Below, piece after piece: positions 52,465 through 62,949 of a stretch of DNA of 64,000 nucleotides; position 1 is the stretch's first letter; the number at the start of each line of letters is the position of its first letter. This DNA comes from Eukaryota sp. TZLM1-RC (taxonomy: Eukaryota; Metamonada: BaSk clade). The notes under the pieces were generated by a model. That model searched no databases, was not told the origin of the DNA, and worked only from the letters and a program-made list of their open reading frames with translations. Location: positions 1,426,001 through 1,490,000 of the forward strand of contig JAUPSS010000001.1 of NCBI GenBank assembly GCA_040285825.1. Reading direction: 5' to 3'. The position numbers and the translations under genes were made by a program.

Positions 52465-53475
52465 TCAGTGACTTTTCAACATTCCTGGTTCTACATCCAA
52501 TAAATCAGCAAAAAATTCTGTTCTCAATGAGTTGAATGAACGACAAAAATCTAATGCTATGGAAGGAGCACAAGATCTCAAAATGTGGGTTATTCTCCCA
52601 GTGTAGCCAATTTTAAGCATGAAAAATTTAATATGCTTTTCTATATCTAAAGAAGAAATTGAATCAAGTTCAATTTTCATTTTTTCCAAAATAACTTGCA
52701 ATTCATTATGAATTTGAGGCACAATTCCTAACCAACAACCAAGGAACTTAAAAGCATCACTACTATAATTAGATAAAGGGACAATAGAATCGTTTATCAC
52801 GAGGTACTGAGCAGATGAGCCAATCAGAAGGCATTTGCTGGCATTAAGGTGAAGCCCAATATTTTCATATGAATCTGCAATTTCTTGAGCAACCAATTCT
52901 AGTAACTCAAATGAACCAATGAAGGATATATCATCCATATAAGCAACTATTTTTATGGAAGGGTATTTTTGCTTAATGATATTTAAAGTTTTGTGAATAG
53001 CTAAACAAAACAATAATGGACCTAAAGGATCACCTTGCTTCACACCAGAAGATGATTTAAGACCAAATGAATTAAAAATCAAATCTGATTCTTTCCCATC
53101 AAAATGGTAAAAAAAACTCGATAGCTCAGGAAAATCAGATTTAATAACTTCAAAAATTGCTTCTCGCTTTACAGAATTAAAAGCATTTTTAAAGTCGAGA
53201 TTAAAAATAAAATTATTTTCCTCTGCATTGAAAAAGGTATCAGAGGCAATAGCAGCAACAGAAGCACCATCAATTGTTTTGATTCCAAATTGATGAGGAT
53301 TTAAAAATGTAGAAGCTTTGTCTTTGACACGATCGAAGACAATTGATGCCAGCAAACGAGAAAGAGATTCACCAACAGCAATTGGGCGTATTTCATCAGG
53401 TTTGATTCCGTTTCCAGGCTTTACTAAAGCAATCAGACGTGCTGCGAGTAATTCAAATGGAGGATTAATTTTCAA
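52465..53475 (-). CDS. Reverse transcriptase domain of the inserted non-LTR element
   Basis: 336 residues of uninterrupted RT; the coding frame actually extends up to 53627 without an ATG. Fingers (RLIALVKPGNGIKPDEIRP), motif A (FNLDFKNAF), motif B (SSGVKQGDPLGP), motif C (YMDD), motif D (IGLHLNASKCLLIG) and motif E (FKFLGCWLG) are all present, so the catalytic core looks competent. The downstream parts (thumb, knuckle, nuclease) are separated by a stop and a frameshift. Confidence 0.85.
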   Translation of the reverse strand: MKINPPFELLAARLIALVKPGNGIKPDEIRPIAVGESLSRLLASIVFDRVKDKASTFLNPHQFGIKTIDGASVAAIASDTFFNAEENNFIFNLDFKNAFNSVKREAIFEVIKSDFPELSSFFYHFDGKESDLIFNSFGLKSSSGVKQGDPLGPLLFCLAIHKTLNIIKQKYPSIKIVAYMDDISFIGSFELLELVAQEIADSYENIGLHLNASKCLLIGSSAQYLVINDSIVPLSNYSSDAFKFLGCWLGIVPQIHNELQVILEKMKIELDSISSLDIEKHIKFFMLKIGYTGRITHILRSCAPSIALDFCRSFNSLRTEFFADLLDVEPGMLKSH

Positions 53476-53640
53476 AACAATTAATTGTTGAAAATAATGG
53501 GCTAGATCATCAGCAATTTCGGGAGCACTGGAACACGCTATTTTTAAGAGATCAAAAGAAATTCCAGATGGGCCTACTGCTTTCCCCTTTGGTAATTTTT
53601 GAATAGCTTTAAGAACTTCATATCTTCAATCATATCGAGT

Positions 53641-54655
53641 AGAAATTCCCACCCGATCACTTCCAAATTTACGTTTTTGCTTAAAAAAGCTTCAGCACCA
53701 TCTAGTTAAATTATATGAAGGCTTCGATTATGAAGTAAGACTTGGCTTGGCCAATACTAAAAATCACGCTTTCGGTTATTTTTTAAAGGATATTCGTGAT
53801 AGTTCTGCTGCTGCTTTAGTAACTCAAGTTCCCTCTGTTTATGGACTTTTGTTAAAAAACAATGAATGGCTTCTAAACATGCGTTTTCGTTGTTTTCTGT
53901 GGCCAAACAATTTGCCCAATCATTTAACTTGTAAATGTGGTAAACCTCTTTTGTTTACTCATCTTTTGAACTGTAAACATTTCATTACGTTTAGAAGCAA
54001 AGTGCATAATAACGTCAGGGACCAAATTTATGTAATGTGCAAATCATATCGTGTAGATTCCTTTTTAGAACCGCTGTTATCAAAATTAATTCTTGATGAT
54101 CCCAATATTGATAGTACGCGTTACAACAGAGCTTCTATGGGTCTGACTAGAGGTGATAAAGTTGTTCCTGGTTTAAATGGTAGTTTTACTATTTTGGACG
54201 CCATGTCTGTTGACCCTTGTAATTCCTCTAACGAACATTTCATTAACTCGGATGTAAGTAATCCTCTTCTTGCAGGCGAAAAATATAAAATTGCTAAATA
54301 TGCGAAACCCATTTCCTCGGTTAATGAAAATTCTCATGCCCAATATAATTTATGTCCATTTGTTTTTTCTTTGCTTGGATCTCTAGGTAAGGCTGCTATG
54401 GCTTTCATTGAGGATTTTGTTGTAGTTGTAAAGGAAAGAACTGGAAGAATTTTCAATAGTGTTTACTGGCAAAACAGGATTGTATTTTCTATTTTTAAGG
54501 GAATGGTAACACTAATTTCTGATTCACTATCTTCTTTTGGGAAATTTTCTGAATCTTTAGCGATTAATTGTTTTGATGTAGGGGAGGCAGGTTATGAGGA
54601 TGTGGAGTTTTAATCGTGTATTTCATATTTTTTTTAAATAAAAATAAATAAGGTA
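53641..54655 (+). pseudogene. Family A non-LTR retrotransposon C-terminus
   Basis: Sequence from EIPTRSLPNLRFCLKKLQH-like (53641) runs to the stop at 54613. The open frame 53747-54613 gives 288 residues with NHLTCKCGKPLLFTHLLNCK (knuckle), FRSKVHNNVRDQIYVMCKSY, then LTRGDKVVPGLNGSFTILDA and MSVDPCN (nuclease), WQNRIVFSIFKGMV and tail EAGYEDVEF. It is nearly identical to 50830-51247 over the shared part, so the two copies are recent sisters. It starts right at the duplication of the minus-strand insertion. The trailer has AATAAAAATAAATAA. Confidence 0.8.
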
Positions 54656-54659
54656 AAAG

Positions 54660-55740
54660 TTGTTTTCCTGAAAAAATTGATCTCATTGAAAATTGTGGCA
54701 GCTCTTATCTGATTTCTTTGCAACAGGAAATTGAAACTCTTTCACCCAATATTTGGTCTAAATATTTCCCCTCTGATATTGTGGAACTTCCTCCAAGAAG
54801 CTTGCTCTCCTTACCACTGACTTTTGCAAAATTGCGGAAAAAATCTTGAAAGTTTTAGAAAACTTGGATTATATTGTACGTCTTAGCTTGGCTAAAGAAA
54901 AAAATCCCGTTTTTGCAAACTTTTTGATTGATCTTGAAGACAGTTGCTCAAGTTGCCCAATCTCCCAAATTCCCAACATTTACGGCCTTCTACTTAATGA
55001 TCACCAATGAACCACTGCAATGAGATTGAGATGTTTTCTATGGCCTTGTTCATTGCCAAATGATTTAATTTGCCGCTGCAAGAGTGTTGTTACGCTTTCC
55101 CATATTTTAAACTGTAAGTATTTCATAACTTATCGCTCACTTGTTCACGACTCAGTTCGTGATCAATTATATGCCATGTGCAAAAGTTTCAATATAGAGG
55201 CATTTATTGAGCCACTAGTACGTAAGCTGTCTTCAGATCAAACTGATGATTCCTTTGGTAAAAGAAGGGCAGATTTAGTAGCTCCAGGGATCGATGGTGT
55301 TCTCAATGTTGTAGACGTTGTCTCAGTGGATGTTTGCAAAAATTCTGCTGCTCGTTTAGTGTATTCCGCTGACTCGCCGTTATCTAACGCCGAAAAAAAG
55401 AAGATAAAAAAATATGAAGAACCTTTGGCACAGTTAGGTAGAGTGGAACATGTGAAATATCAGTTTGTGCCGTTTGCAATTTCTCTTTTTGGCAATATTG
55501 GACCTTCAGGCTTGCACTTTTTGGAAAATTTTAAAAAAGTGTTACTGAATAGGTCTAGTAAAACAATGAATTCCACTTTCTGGTTAAATAGAATTGTTTT
55601 TTGCATTTTCAAGTCTATTCCAACAATGCTTTCAAAGGCATTTTTGGCTATTGGTGTCGAATATGAACGTAATGCTGTGAGTAGGTTTAATAATAGTGAC
55701 GCTTGTTTGGAGGATATTGAATTCTAGATAGATTTTTTTA
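54660..55740 (+). pseudogene. Non-LTR retrotransposon C-terminus (third subfamily)
   Basis: Broken frames give SPNIWSKYFPSDIVELPPRS, ENLDYIVRLSLAKEKNPVFA and QIPNIYGLLLND. An open frame 55020-55727 follows with LICRCKSVVTLSHILNCKYF (knuckle), TYRSLVHDSVRDQLYAMCKS, KRRADLVAPGIDGVLNVVDV and VSVDVCK (nuclease core R-x-D...V-D-V). Next come FWLNRIVFCIFKSIPTML and a tail DACLEDIEF. It follows the 54613 copy head-to-tail within ~50 bases. The 5' half is decayed and the endonuclease part well kept. Confidence 0.75.
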
Positions 55741-55992
55741 ATCTCAATAAATATTCCGGTTAGCTTTTCAAGAATATCAATTAAAACAGATTAAACCATG
55801 AACAGATGAATAGAGTCCCTTTCGATGAAGTTGAAAAGGGTTTCGATAATATTTGGCTAGGTTTTTCAATCGAAACAAAATGGTTTTGATGTGTTCTTAA
55901 CTGCATTATTGATGGGTATTATTTACTGATTATTTCTGTTGATGCAACAAGCAAAACAAAATCAAAGAATACACAAGCTTTATATCCTAGAT
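55741..55992. other. Intergenic, 3' flank of KIFBP
   Basis: AT-rich; no gene recognised. Confidence 0.4.
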
Positions 55993-57642
55993 TCAATGAA
56001 TTCCCACTTTCATTTTTAATAAATCTCTCATTTTGCTCGCAATTTCCAACTCATTTTCAAAATGAGACCTCGCAGGATGAACACTAAGAATCTCACACAC
56101 TTGATCATAGTACATCATGCCACGAACAGCATAGGCAGACTCTTGCATTGGATCCAAAGCGGGGATGGTCGTCCATAACTTTGCTGAAAGAAAAGTGGCT
56201 GAAAGATAGGTATCAAGGAAATCATCTCCAATGTACTCAATGGACGATCTCACTACTTTTCCATATTCTTCAGGACGCTTGTACTCTTTCAAAGGATCAA
56301 AGACAAGACCAAAGTCTTTATCTACAATGGATAGAACATCATCCCTGCGAGAGCCATCCCTTATACATGATATACGGACATATAAACAATGCCGGAGGGC
56401 TGTACGTGCAAGAGAGACACATTTCTTGTGAATTTCCTTTATATCAGTTGCTAGAGCACGTTTTCCCTCTAGCAAGAAGTAATAAACATCTGCAACATCC
56501 AAGCGCATAACCCTTATAATGTCAGAGTAAGGTTGGGGATTAAGAGTTGGTATTATGGATTCCAACAGTGGAAGTCGCTTCTCATGATATCGCAACGCAT
56601 GTTCTCTGTCATCACAGCAAAGGGCCATGCATCTATGTGCTTGTGATGTACATTTTAACAGTGTGATATGATCTGTGACGTAGCCGTCTAAAACAAAGAA
56701 AGACAGTGCATCGTGGAAGTACTCCAAAGCAGAACGATAAAGACGATCTACTAGAGATATATCGACGTGCTTGTTTGATTGTTTATCTTCACATAAATCA
56801 ACTAATCTAGCCAACTCTAATCTACCTAAATGAGAATTAATGGTACTTTCGGTTTCCAATACAGTTTCACCATCCAAATTACTTAGAATTTCTCTAGATT
56901 GTATTAGTAATTGTTCAGCATCATTTAAATCATTATTATCAATAAAAAACTGTGCGAGATCAATCATATGATTTGACCACGTGATTCTTTCCTCTTCTGA
57001 TATACTTCCTTGTTTTCTGGCTAAAACCGCTTTTAAGAGATTTGCAGCAGAAACTTTGTCGTGTAAAGAAGTTCGAACTTGTGCCAACAAATAAAGTGAC
57101 TGTGTTAAATGCTCACAAGCTGGAGATGTTCCAGGAAAGGCATTGGTGTTAGGGTTGGGGTTGGGGTTGGGGTTAGATTTTCCAGATTCAATCAATTCTA
57201 GAGAGGGGACAAGATTGAGAGATGTAGCAAATTCTAAACAACTTGTTAATATAGTTGAAGCTTCCTCAAATTCAGATCTGTTGGCTTTAATGACGGCCAA
57301 GGAATTAACAGCTTCAAAGTATTCAGAAATATAACAGTCTATCTCAAGATCTTCTCTACCATGTAAATGGGAAAGAAACTCTGGAAGAAGGCTTTCGAGG
57401 CGACGAGAGGCTTCAGAAGTTTCTTCTGTGTTGAAATAGTTTATGGCTAATCTAGAGCGTATGGTGAGGAGATTGAGGGTATGAATGGGGTCTTCCTCTG
57501 GCTTTGATGGTTCTGAAAGTTCATCATAAAGGGATTGATAGAGGTCTCGAGCAGTGTATTTGTGAATGAAAGGGTTGGTATCAGGGGCATCTTGAAGATC
57601 TATGAGTACAATATCATGAAGTCGTTGAACAAAGGTTGACAT
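55993..57642 (-). CDS. KIFBP: KIF-binding protein (KIF1-binding protein, KBP)
   Basis: 549 residues from the ATG at 57642 (MSTFVQRLHD); the frame is open a little further up but without an ATG. It is all-helical and TPR-like, similar in length to the family (about 620 in animals). The diagnostic block lies in the C-terminal half: LSFFVLDGYVTDHITLLKCT, CDDREHALRYHEKRLPLLES and LNPQPYSDIIRVMRLDVADV, which aligns with the IDGYVTDHI..HKRR..LNPQYY core of known KBPs. KBP binds kinesin motor domains and blocks microtubule binding, so the cell probably uses kinesin-3 type transport or has cilia. A TTGGGG-rich tract (57145-57170) encodes an Asn-Pro repeat in a loop. It is intronless and intact. Confidence 0.9.
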   Translation of the reverse strand: MSTFVQRLHDIVLIDLQDAPDTNPFIHKYTARDLYQSLYDELSEPSKPEEDPIHTLNLLTIRSRLAINYFNTEETSEASRRLESLLPEFLSHLHGREDLEIDCYISEYFEAVNSLAVIKANRSEFEEASTILTSCLEFATSLNLVPSLELIESGKSNPNPNPNPNTNAFPGTSPACEHLTQSLYLLAQVRTSLHDKVSAANLLKAVLARKQGSISEEERITWSNHMIDLAQFFIDNNDLNDAEQLLIQSREILSNLDGETVLETESTINSHLGRLELARLVDLCEDKQSNKHVDISLVDRLYRSALEYFHDALSFFVLDGYVTDHITLLKCTSQAHRCMALCCDDREHALRYHEKRLPLLESIIPTLNPQPYSDIIRVMRLDVADVYYFLLEGKRALATDIKEIHKKCVSLARTALRHCLYVRISCIRDGSRRDDVLSIVDKDFGLVFDPLKEYKRPEEYGKVVRSSIEYIGDDFLDTYLSATFLSAKLWTTIPALDPMQESAYAVRGMMYYDQVCEILSVHPARSHFENELEIASKMRDLLKMKVGIH

Positions 57643-57739
57643 GAGTATGGAATTGTTTTTTCTTTCAAGACATTGTTTCAAAATTCACATTTCAATACCC
57701 TATACTGAAACGTGCATTTGTAAAAACTTGATGGCCGAA

Positions 57740-58110
57740 AACATTGGAAATTTATGACTTTGGGACAAAATATTTTGCAATAAAATGGAAGAATTTCCAC
57801 AGTTTTACTTTGTCTGTGTTCAGTTTTTGTTTTCCCAACAGTGCTTTACCATTTTCCATAAACGGAAGACTATCAGTAGAAGCAGGAATTCTTTTGAATG
57901 ATTTCCGAAAAATGGTCCAAGAAAAAACAGTGAAGAGATTTGATGTCTTTATGGCGCTTTCGAATTCAATTTGCAATAATTAATACATCTCTTCCCTTCC
58001 TCAATCGAATTAGAGAAGCTTCAGCTAGACTAGCAAATCAAGATTTTGTAGAGGAAATTTTTGTTCAATGATATTCGTCCCATTGGTGCTGAGTTTTATA
58101 ATTAGTGTGG
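57740..58110 (+). pseudogene. Family B non-LTR retrotransposon 3' end
   Basis: The + strand reads INGRLSVEAGILLNDFRKM (compare INGKLSVEASTFLNDLQKN at 19250), then after a stop FLNRIREASARLANQDFVEE and a trailer with CGTCCCATTGGTGCTGAG. The knuckle and nuclease core are absent. Confidence 0.6.
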
Positions 58111-58804
58111 AATTTCAAAAAAAGGATTTTAATAGAGAAATCGACTAAATTTTCAGTCTTGAAAAGTCTGTCTAACTATTTGAATAACCTTTTAAAAACA
58201 CTAATTACTGAAAAAACGTAGCTGAATATCTAAATTAATCAAATAACACTTGGATGCCTTAACAACTTCTTGGGATTATTGTTTCAATAATAATTTTACT
58301 CGTTTGTTCATTGATTGCTGTGCCTAACTAAAAATGCCCTTATTACTAGTACCAATTAGTTTTTTTATCCGATATCATCTGTTACAATTGTCTATTTAAC
58401 GTTAAATTTATCTCACTTTTGTGCAATAATCATAAACAACAAGAGTTTGACATATTGAAGGACAGCTTGATAATCTGTGTGATGTAAGGACATTTCGTAA
58501 TCGAGGAGATCGCAACTTGCATTTTTTAAATTTTCTCTAATGAAAAAATATGGCATTGGGTACAGATTAGTTACCACCTCATTCAGATTATATTTCCAAA
58601 TATGTATAGTAAATTTGATACCATTAAACAATTGAATAGGAAATAATGAGACAACCTACTCAATGAATCAAAATTGCCTTCTACTCTCCCAAAAGTATAT
58701 GTTAGAGACAAGTTTGTTTGACCAATTGGAGATTTGTATTCACCATCACGGTAACGTCTATAATAATGGTCTTTTGTCTCTGCCTTGATAGTACTTTTTA
58801 TGCC
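58111..58804. other. Intergenic, decayed
   Basis: AT-rich, no gene recognised. A 72-codon minus frame (58413-58631) has no family resemblance. Confidence 0.35.
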
Positions 58805-59150
58805 TTAGAAACAACAATTCCTTAAGTTTATGGTACTCTCTTAACTGATTCTGCGTGGACTTTGAATATGAGATTTCGTTTCTTTATCTGGCCTGATAAT
58901 TTACCTCAAAATTTAATATGTGAATGTTTTCCAAAAATTACAATGACTCATTTGTTAAATTGTAAACATTTTATTACTTTTAGAAGCAAGGTTCACGATT
59001 CTGTAAGAGACCAGTTATATTGTATGTGTAAACTTCATAGAATTGAATCCTTTTTGGAACCTCTTTTGTCAAATCTGTTTAATACTGATGATTTTCATAG
59101 GAATGAATGAGATTTCGTTACTTTTCTAGTCTGATTATTTATCTCGCAAT
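58805..59150 (+). pseudogene. Family A non-LTR retrotransposon, knuckle fragment
   Basis: The + strand reads VYGTLLTDSAWTLNMRFRFF, LICECFPKITMTHLLNCKHF, RSKVHDSVRDQLYCMCKLHR and IESFLEPLLSNLF. It is close to the minus-strand element at 51248-53627. It ends at 59110, and a partial repeat of its own MRFR..FS.LIIYLA segment follows at 59107-59150. Confidence 0.65.
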
Positions 59151-59184
59151 TGAAATTGTCGGAAAATAGCAGTAGATAAATTAG

Positions 59185-59345
59185 TTATTTATTTATTAAA
59201 CTTCCACACTTAACAAAATTAACTCATAACTAACAGGACGAAATTCACTGAACCACGATTTCCTCTACAAAATTTTGGTCTGCTTGTTTTCTCGACATTG
59301 CTTCACTATTCGATAAAAGAAACGATGTAATCTATTGATTATTTT
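59185..59345 (-). pseudogene. Family B non-LTR retrotransposon 3' tail
   Basis: The minus strand reads RLHRFFYRIVKQCREKQADQ then NFVEEIVVQ-stop, with the conserved trailer TTTCGTCCTGTTAGTTATGAG. Confidence 0.55.
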
Positions 59346-59629
59346 CCAACCAGATCTTGCACCAACGTCTGGTTTCTACGCCATATATGGGCCTTAGTTT
59401 TCAACTTTTATTTAATGGTGTAAAATACACAAAACCTAAAACACACATATTGGAGCTTTTTAGCATAATAATGTGCCATTAATGTTCAAATAAACAACAA
59501 AAAACATCAAATATTTGTTCACAAAATAACTTACTTTATTATATGTTGTCTAAATGAACAAAGATATCTTCAATGGTATTGAAACAGGCTTCCAGTTCTC
59601 GTTCGTTTAGCTCAATTTAAACATTTTCC

Positions 59630-60087
59630 TATGAAATGCCATCAGAAAGCTTCAAATCAAGGAATATGCTAGGGAAAGAAGCGTTTTTGTTTGATGAATG
59701 ACTAACAGTTTTGTTTAACTTCCAAGCAGAGCTTTCAAGGAAAGTTTTCCAGGTATCATTACCGGATGAGCGAGGGGCAGGAGGTGTGTACATGGACTGT
59801 ACCGGTTGAGGCGTCGGTGGTAGAGCAGCATAAGTTGCAGTTTGTGGAGGGCCAGTAGTGGAGCATGAACTGAAGGAGTTATAGAAAAGGTTAAAAGATT
59901 ACAGAGGAATCCTAAAGCTGGAATCAACAGTTGAGTGAGGGAAATAGGAACCTATTTTATCAAGTAAGGGGAAAGTGAGGAAATGGTGAAAACCTCCCAG
60001 AACAGGCAACAAGAAGTCGAAAATGGAGTGACAAGAGTAAAATTTGATAGATGAGAGGATTATTCTCACTACATGACAGACACCCAT
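59630..60087 (-). CDS. Possible small two-exon gene (uncertain)
   Basis: A minus-strand segment 59880-59630 is open and compositionally gene-like: Pro/Ser-rich (TTGPPQTATYAALPPTPQPV), then NDTWKTFLESSAWKLNKTVS and a stop at 59630. Upstream, ATG at 60087 opens a frame that would join it across a 33-nt GT-AG interval that starts GTAATC, ends CTCCTTCAG and has a CTATAAC-like branch sequence. Joining gives a ~141-residue product with a hydrophobic N-terminus. No family is recognised, and the model rests on frame continuity alone. Confidence 0.3.
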
Positions 60088-60492
60088 TCTGTGCCACGTG
60101 TATTCACTCGGTCTTGTGCAGTTAACTGGCTGGAAACGAGTGTTTTGAAATACGTCATTTCACAGATTTCATGCAATATTAGTCCCCATAATTCGAAAAA
60201 CAATTCCTTTTGTTATTGCTTTCTGTGCACAGTTCAACTTAAATAGAAAATATCAGTGTGTGAATTTGAATGGAAGAAATCAAAAAATATCAATGAGACA
60301 ATGAATTTAAATTCATAATTACGTGATACTTTCCTAAATCGATAGGTTACATTGAGTGACAACAAACAGAACAAACAATGTGTTGTTATTGCTATAGTGT
60401 TTTTCAAAACATTGTTCATTATATTTAACATAAAATTTATGCTAAAAGCAGGATAGTATGGTGACGAAATTAAACTGCTACAATATTTATCT
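60088..60492. other. Intergenic
   Basis: AT-rich; no gene recognised. It is the 3' flank of the membrane-protein gene ending at 60493. Confidence 0.35.
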
Positions 60493-62182
60493 TCAACAAT
60501 TTTGGTATCTCGAATAGCGGCTATGGTAAACATGGTCCCTGAAATGAACTTCCTCTACGCTGTTCCAGATAAAAAAGCTTCGTTTGAAGCGTTCATATTT
60601 GAGATTGTGGTTTTCATTTGTCAGGCACCAAAAATGATGGACAGTCTTTTCTTCATCCCATCTTACTTCCATACACTCTTGACCCCCAATTGTGTGACGT
60701 TGATTAGTGAACTCAATGTTCCTAGAAGTCCAATCTGGGAAGAGTTTAAAAGACAAATCATGAATATGACTGACACAGATGACATTATTCATAGAACTTC
60801 CACAATTATTCCAGTAAATTGTTCCATCTTCACAAAAGGCAACATCAGACCATTCAGAGTGTAATGAGGAAGAATCATACCAGTATTCTCTTGCAAAATC
60901 AATAGCTACAACATCACCACTGTGGGTAAACTCGATGGAAGCAGGGGTGAGATCAAAAATGATTGTTGGATCATCTCCAATGAGAAACTCAGTGGACAAC
61001 GGCATGTGGCGTTGACCATATACAGTGATTGTATATGAGGCTCCATGTTTAATGTCAACATACCTTCTGATGATTCCATTGCTATTGGTCACCAAGGAAT
61101 CCTCTCCATTAAAGTCAATCATAGCACCAGCCACAGAATATCCGTTTTGCTTAACTTTCATGGTAATTTGCGTACTTTCATAAACAGTAATGTTATAATG
61201 ATTCATGTCCTCATAAACATCAATATCATAGTGCATGTCCTTCCAATATGGATAAATACCAATTTCACCTGGACCTTTAGCAACCTTAGAGAACGTAAAA
61301 TGGCCATTTGAATTGGGTTTGACTTGGTGAGTGGTATTTGCAGAGTCAATAAGGCGTACGTCAACAACATCAGAAGGCTCATCCCATAAATACAATGTTC
61401 CAGTAACAGTGTAGGTCTTAATCACTGTTATGTCTACGTTTTGACGATCATCCATGGATACAGTAAGCAATTTATCATCAAAAGAATCATCAGTGGCGGT
61501 GACAGCAACATCAAAATCAGATCTGCAGTATCCATCAACAATAAGGCTGAATCTTCCAGAAGAGTCAGTACTTTGGCTCCTTTGTGCTGAAGACCCTTCA
61601 GTAGCTTTAACTGAAACCCAAGCGTTGGATGAAGGTGAACCGTCAAAATAAATTGTTCCTGAAACTTCAAACTCTTTAGATGCTGGTTTGGGACCAATAG
61701 ACAAATTATGTGCTTCAGAGACAACTTCTGTAATTTTTAATGATTCAAAACACTGATCAGGACTTGAGACTGCTATTTCAACAATATCATCCGGATTTGC
61801 AAGCAGAATGATGTCAAAATGGCCGTTAGTTGTATTTGTTGATTTTTCCTTTTCAGAGCCTTCGATACCAGCAACAACATCAGCTTCGACAGATTGACCT
61901 TCCAAGAAAACAGACCCTGAAATGGAAAAAGAAGTCCTCGGATCGGATGGATCGGATGGAATTTCATCACTCATGATCAGAACAAAGAAAACCATTGCGG
62001 CGATCACAACACCAATGAAAAGAATAAAACATGCTGTATTCTTGGTTTGAGGTTTGGTGGTCCGATCAACAGTGTGATTGAGCTTTGTGATAAGTGGTTG
62101 CTCCAAATCGACTGAAGGGTGTGTTTGCTTCTGGTGTCAGATGCTACTGTTGACATACAAGTATCTCCTGTGGTTTGCTCAT
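60493..62182 (-). CDS. Single-pass (type II) surface protein with repeated Ig-like/carboxypeptidase-regulatory-like domains
   Basis: Two exons: ATG at 62182 to 62159 (8 codons, MSKPQEIL), a 28-nt intron, then 62130-60493, giving 553 residues. Without the intron the main frame has an in-frame TGA and no ATG. After a ~40-residue cytosolic N-terminus comes one membrane helix (ACFILFIGVVIAAMVFFVLI), then an ectodomain. Three or four beta-rich repeats start with patterns like FSISGSVFLEGQSV, FEVSGTIYFDGSPS and YTVTGTLYLWDEPSD, each ending NGHF or SGRF-type turns, as in CarboxypepD_reg or SdrB-like folds. The final ~140 residues hold Cys pairs and many aromatic residues. It is probably displayed on the cell surface; function unknown. 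Confidence 0.8.
62131..62158 (-). other. 28-nt spliceosomal mini-intron
   Basis: On the minus strand it starts GTATGT and ends CACCAG, with a CTGAC branch-like sequence ~10 nt before the 3' end. Removing it joins MSKPQEIL in phase 0 to KQTHPSVDLEQP and bypasses the only upstream stop. Confidence 0.7.
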
Positions 62183-62949
62183 GACTGTTGAAGAAAGTGA
62201 AAAAATGTGTTTTTGTTTGAAATTTTTGCAATATGAATATCAATAATAATCAAACAACTCGAGACGTCCCCAATATACAAAACTGCAACATGACAATTGG
62301 TTTAGGTCAAAACGCAAAATCCAAAAATTACAAGTTACGTTTTTTGACCCTCACGATGTTTTGTTAATTCTCCTCCCAAACAGAAGTGTTAACCTTGAAG
62401 ATTCAATATTGTATTTCTGTTGTAATTTACTCAGTTTGTAGTATAATGAATATTCCCCTTTTGTGCTCAAGTTGAGGGAAATACCATATTCCACGTGAAA
62501 AATTACATACTGCAATACACCCTATACACCCTCATGTCCCAAGAACATAGTCATAATCAACAGTAAAGTAGGTTTAGAGACAAATAATACTTTTTGATCA
62601 GATGCTCGTTGTTAAAGTTTAATTTGACAATTACATCTTGAAGTCGACGAGTTGCTACAGTGACTTCAATGAGCTAAGTCGACTTTGGAATTTATTTATC
62701 ATCAATTTCGCCATCAAAACACTGTAGGTTCTTGTGTTCTAAAAACTGGAAACAAACAATTTCTCCTTGTGATTGAGGAAAATGGTTTTGCCATTTTCGT
62801 ACAAAGTATTTCGTCCTGTTGTATTTGGACGACAAAGTGAGTCTAACAATATTGGTGATTACTTTCTTTTAGTGTAGTATTTATTGAGAGTTGGGTGCGT
62901 AATTTGAAAAAAATTTTCTGAATCAATGATGGAGAACAGTATTTGGAGT
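62183..62949. other. Intergenic
   Basis: AT-rich; 5' flank of the membrane-protein gene. No other gene or RNA was recognised. Confidence 0.35.

Larger units (their letters stand above)
51248..53627 (-). mobile_element. 5'-truncated non-LTR retrotransposon, inserted with a 13-bp target duplication
   Basis: Flanked by AATCATATCGAGT at 51235-51247 and 53628-53640. From 53627 down it encodes AIQKLPKGKAVGPSGISFDL, LIALVKPGNGIKPDEIRPIA, FNLDFKNAFNSVKRE, SSGVKQGDPLGPL and IKIVAYMDDISFIGS (intact YMDD). The thumb, LICKCSREITTTHLLNCKH, RSKVHDAVRDQLYCM and the nuclease core NNRGDVILPGLDGSFILLDV..VDPCN follow, and the ORF ends at 51293. A trailer ends in an A-rich run at 51248. Only three lesions were seen: TGA for Val plus a G-run frameshift near 52440-52464, and CGA to TGA (SH-stop-IES) at about 51826. 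It is a young, nearly intact copy lacking its 5' end, as target-primed reverse transcription often produces. Confidence 0.9.
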
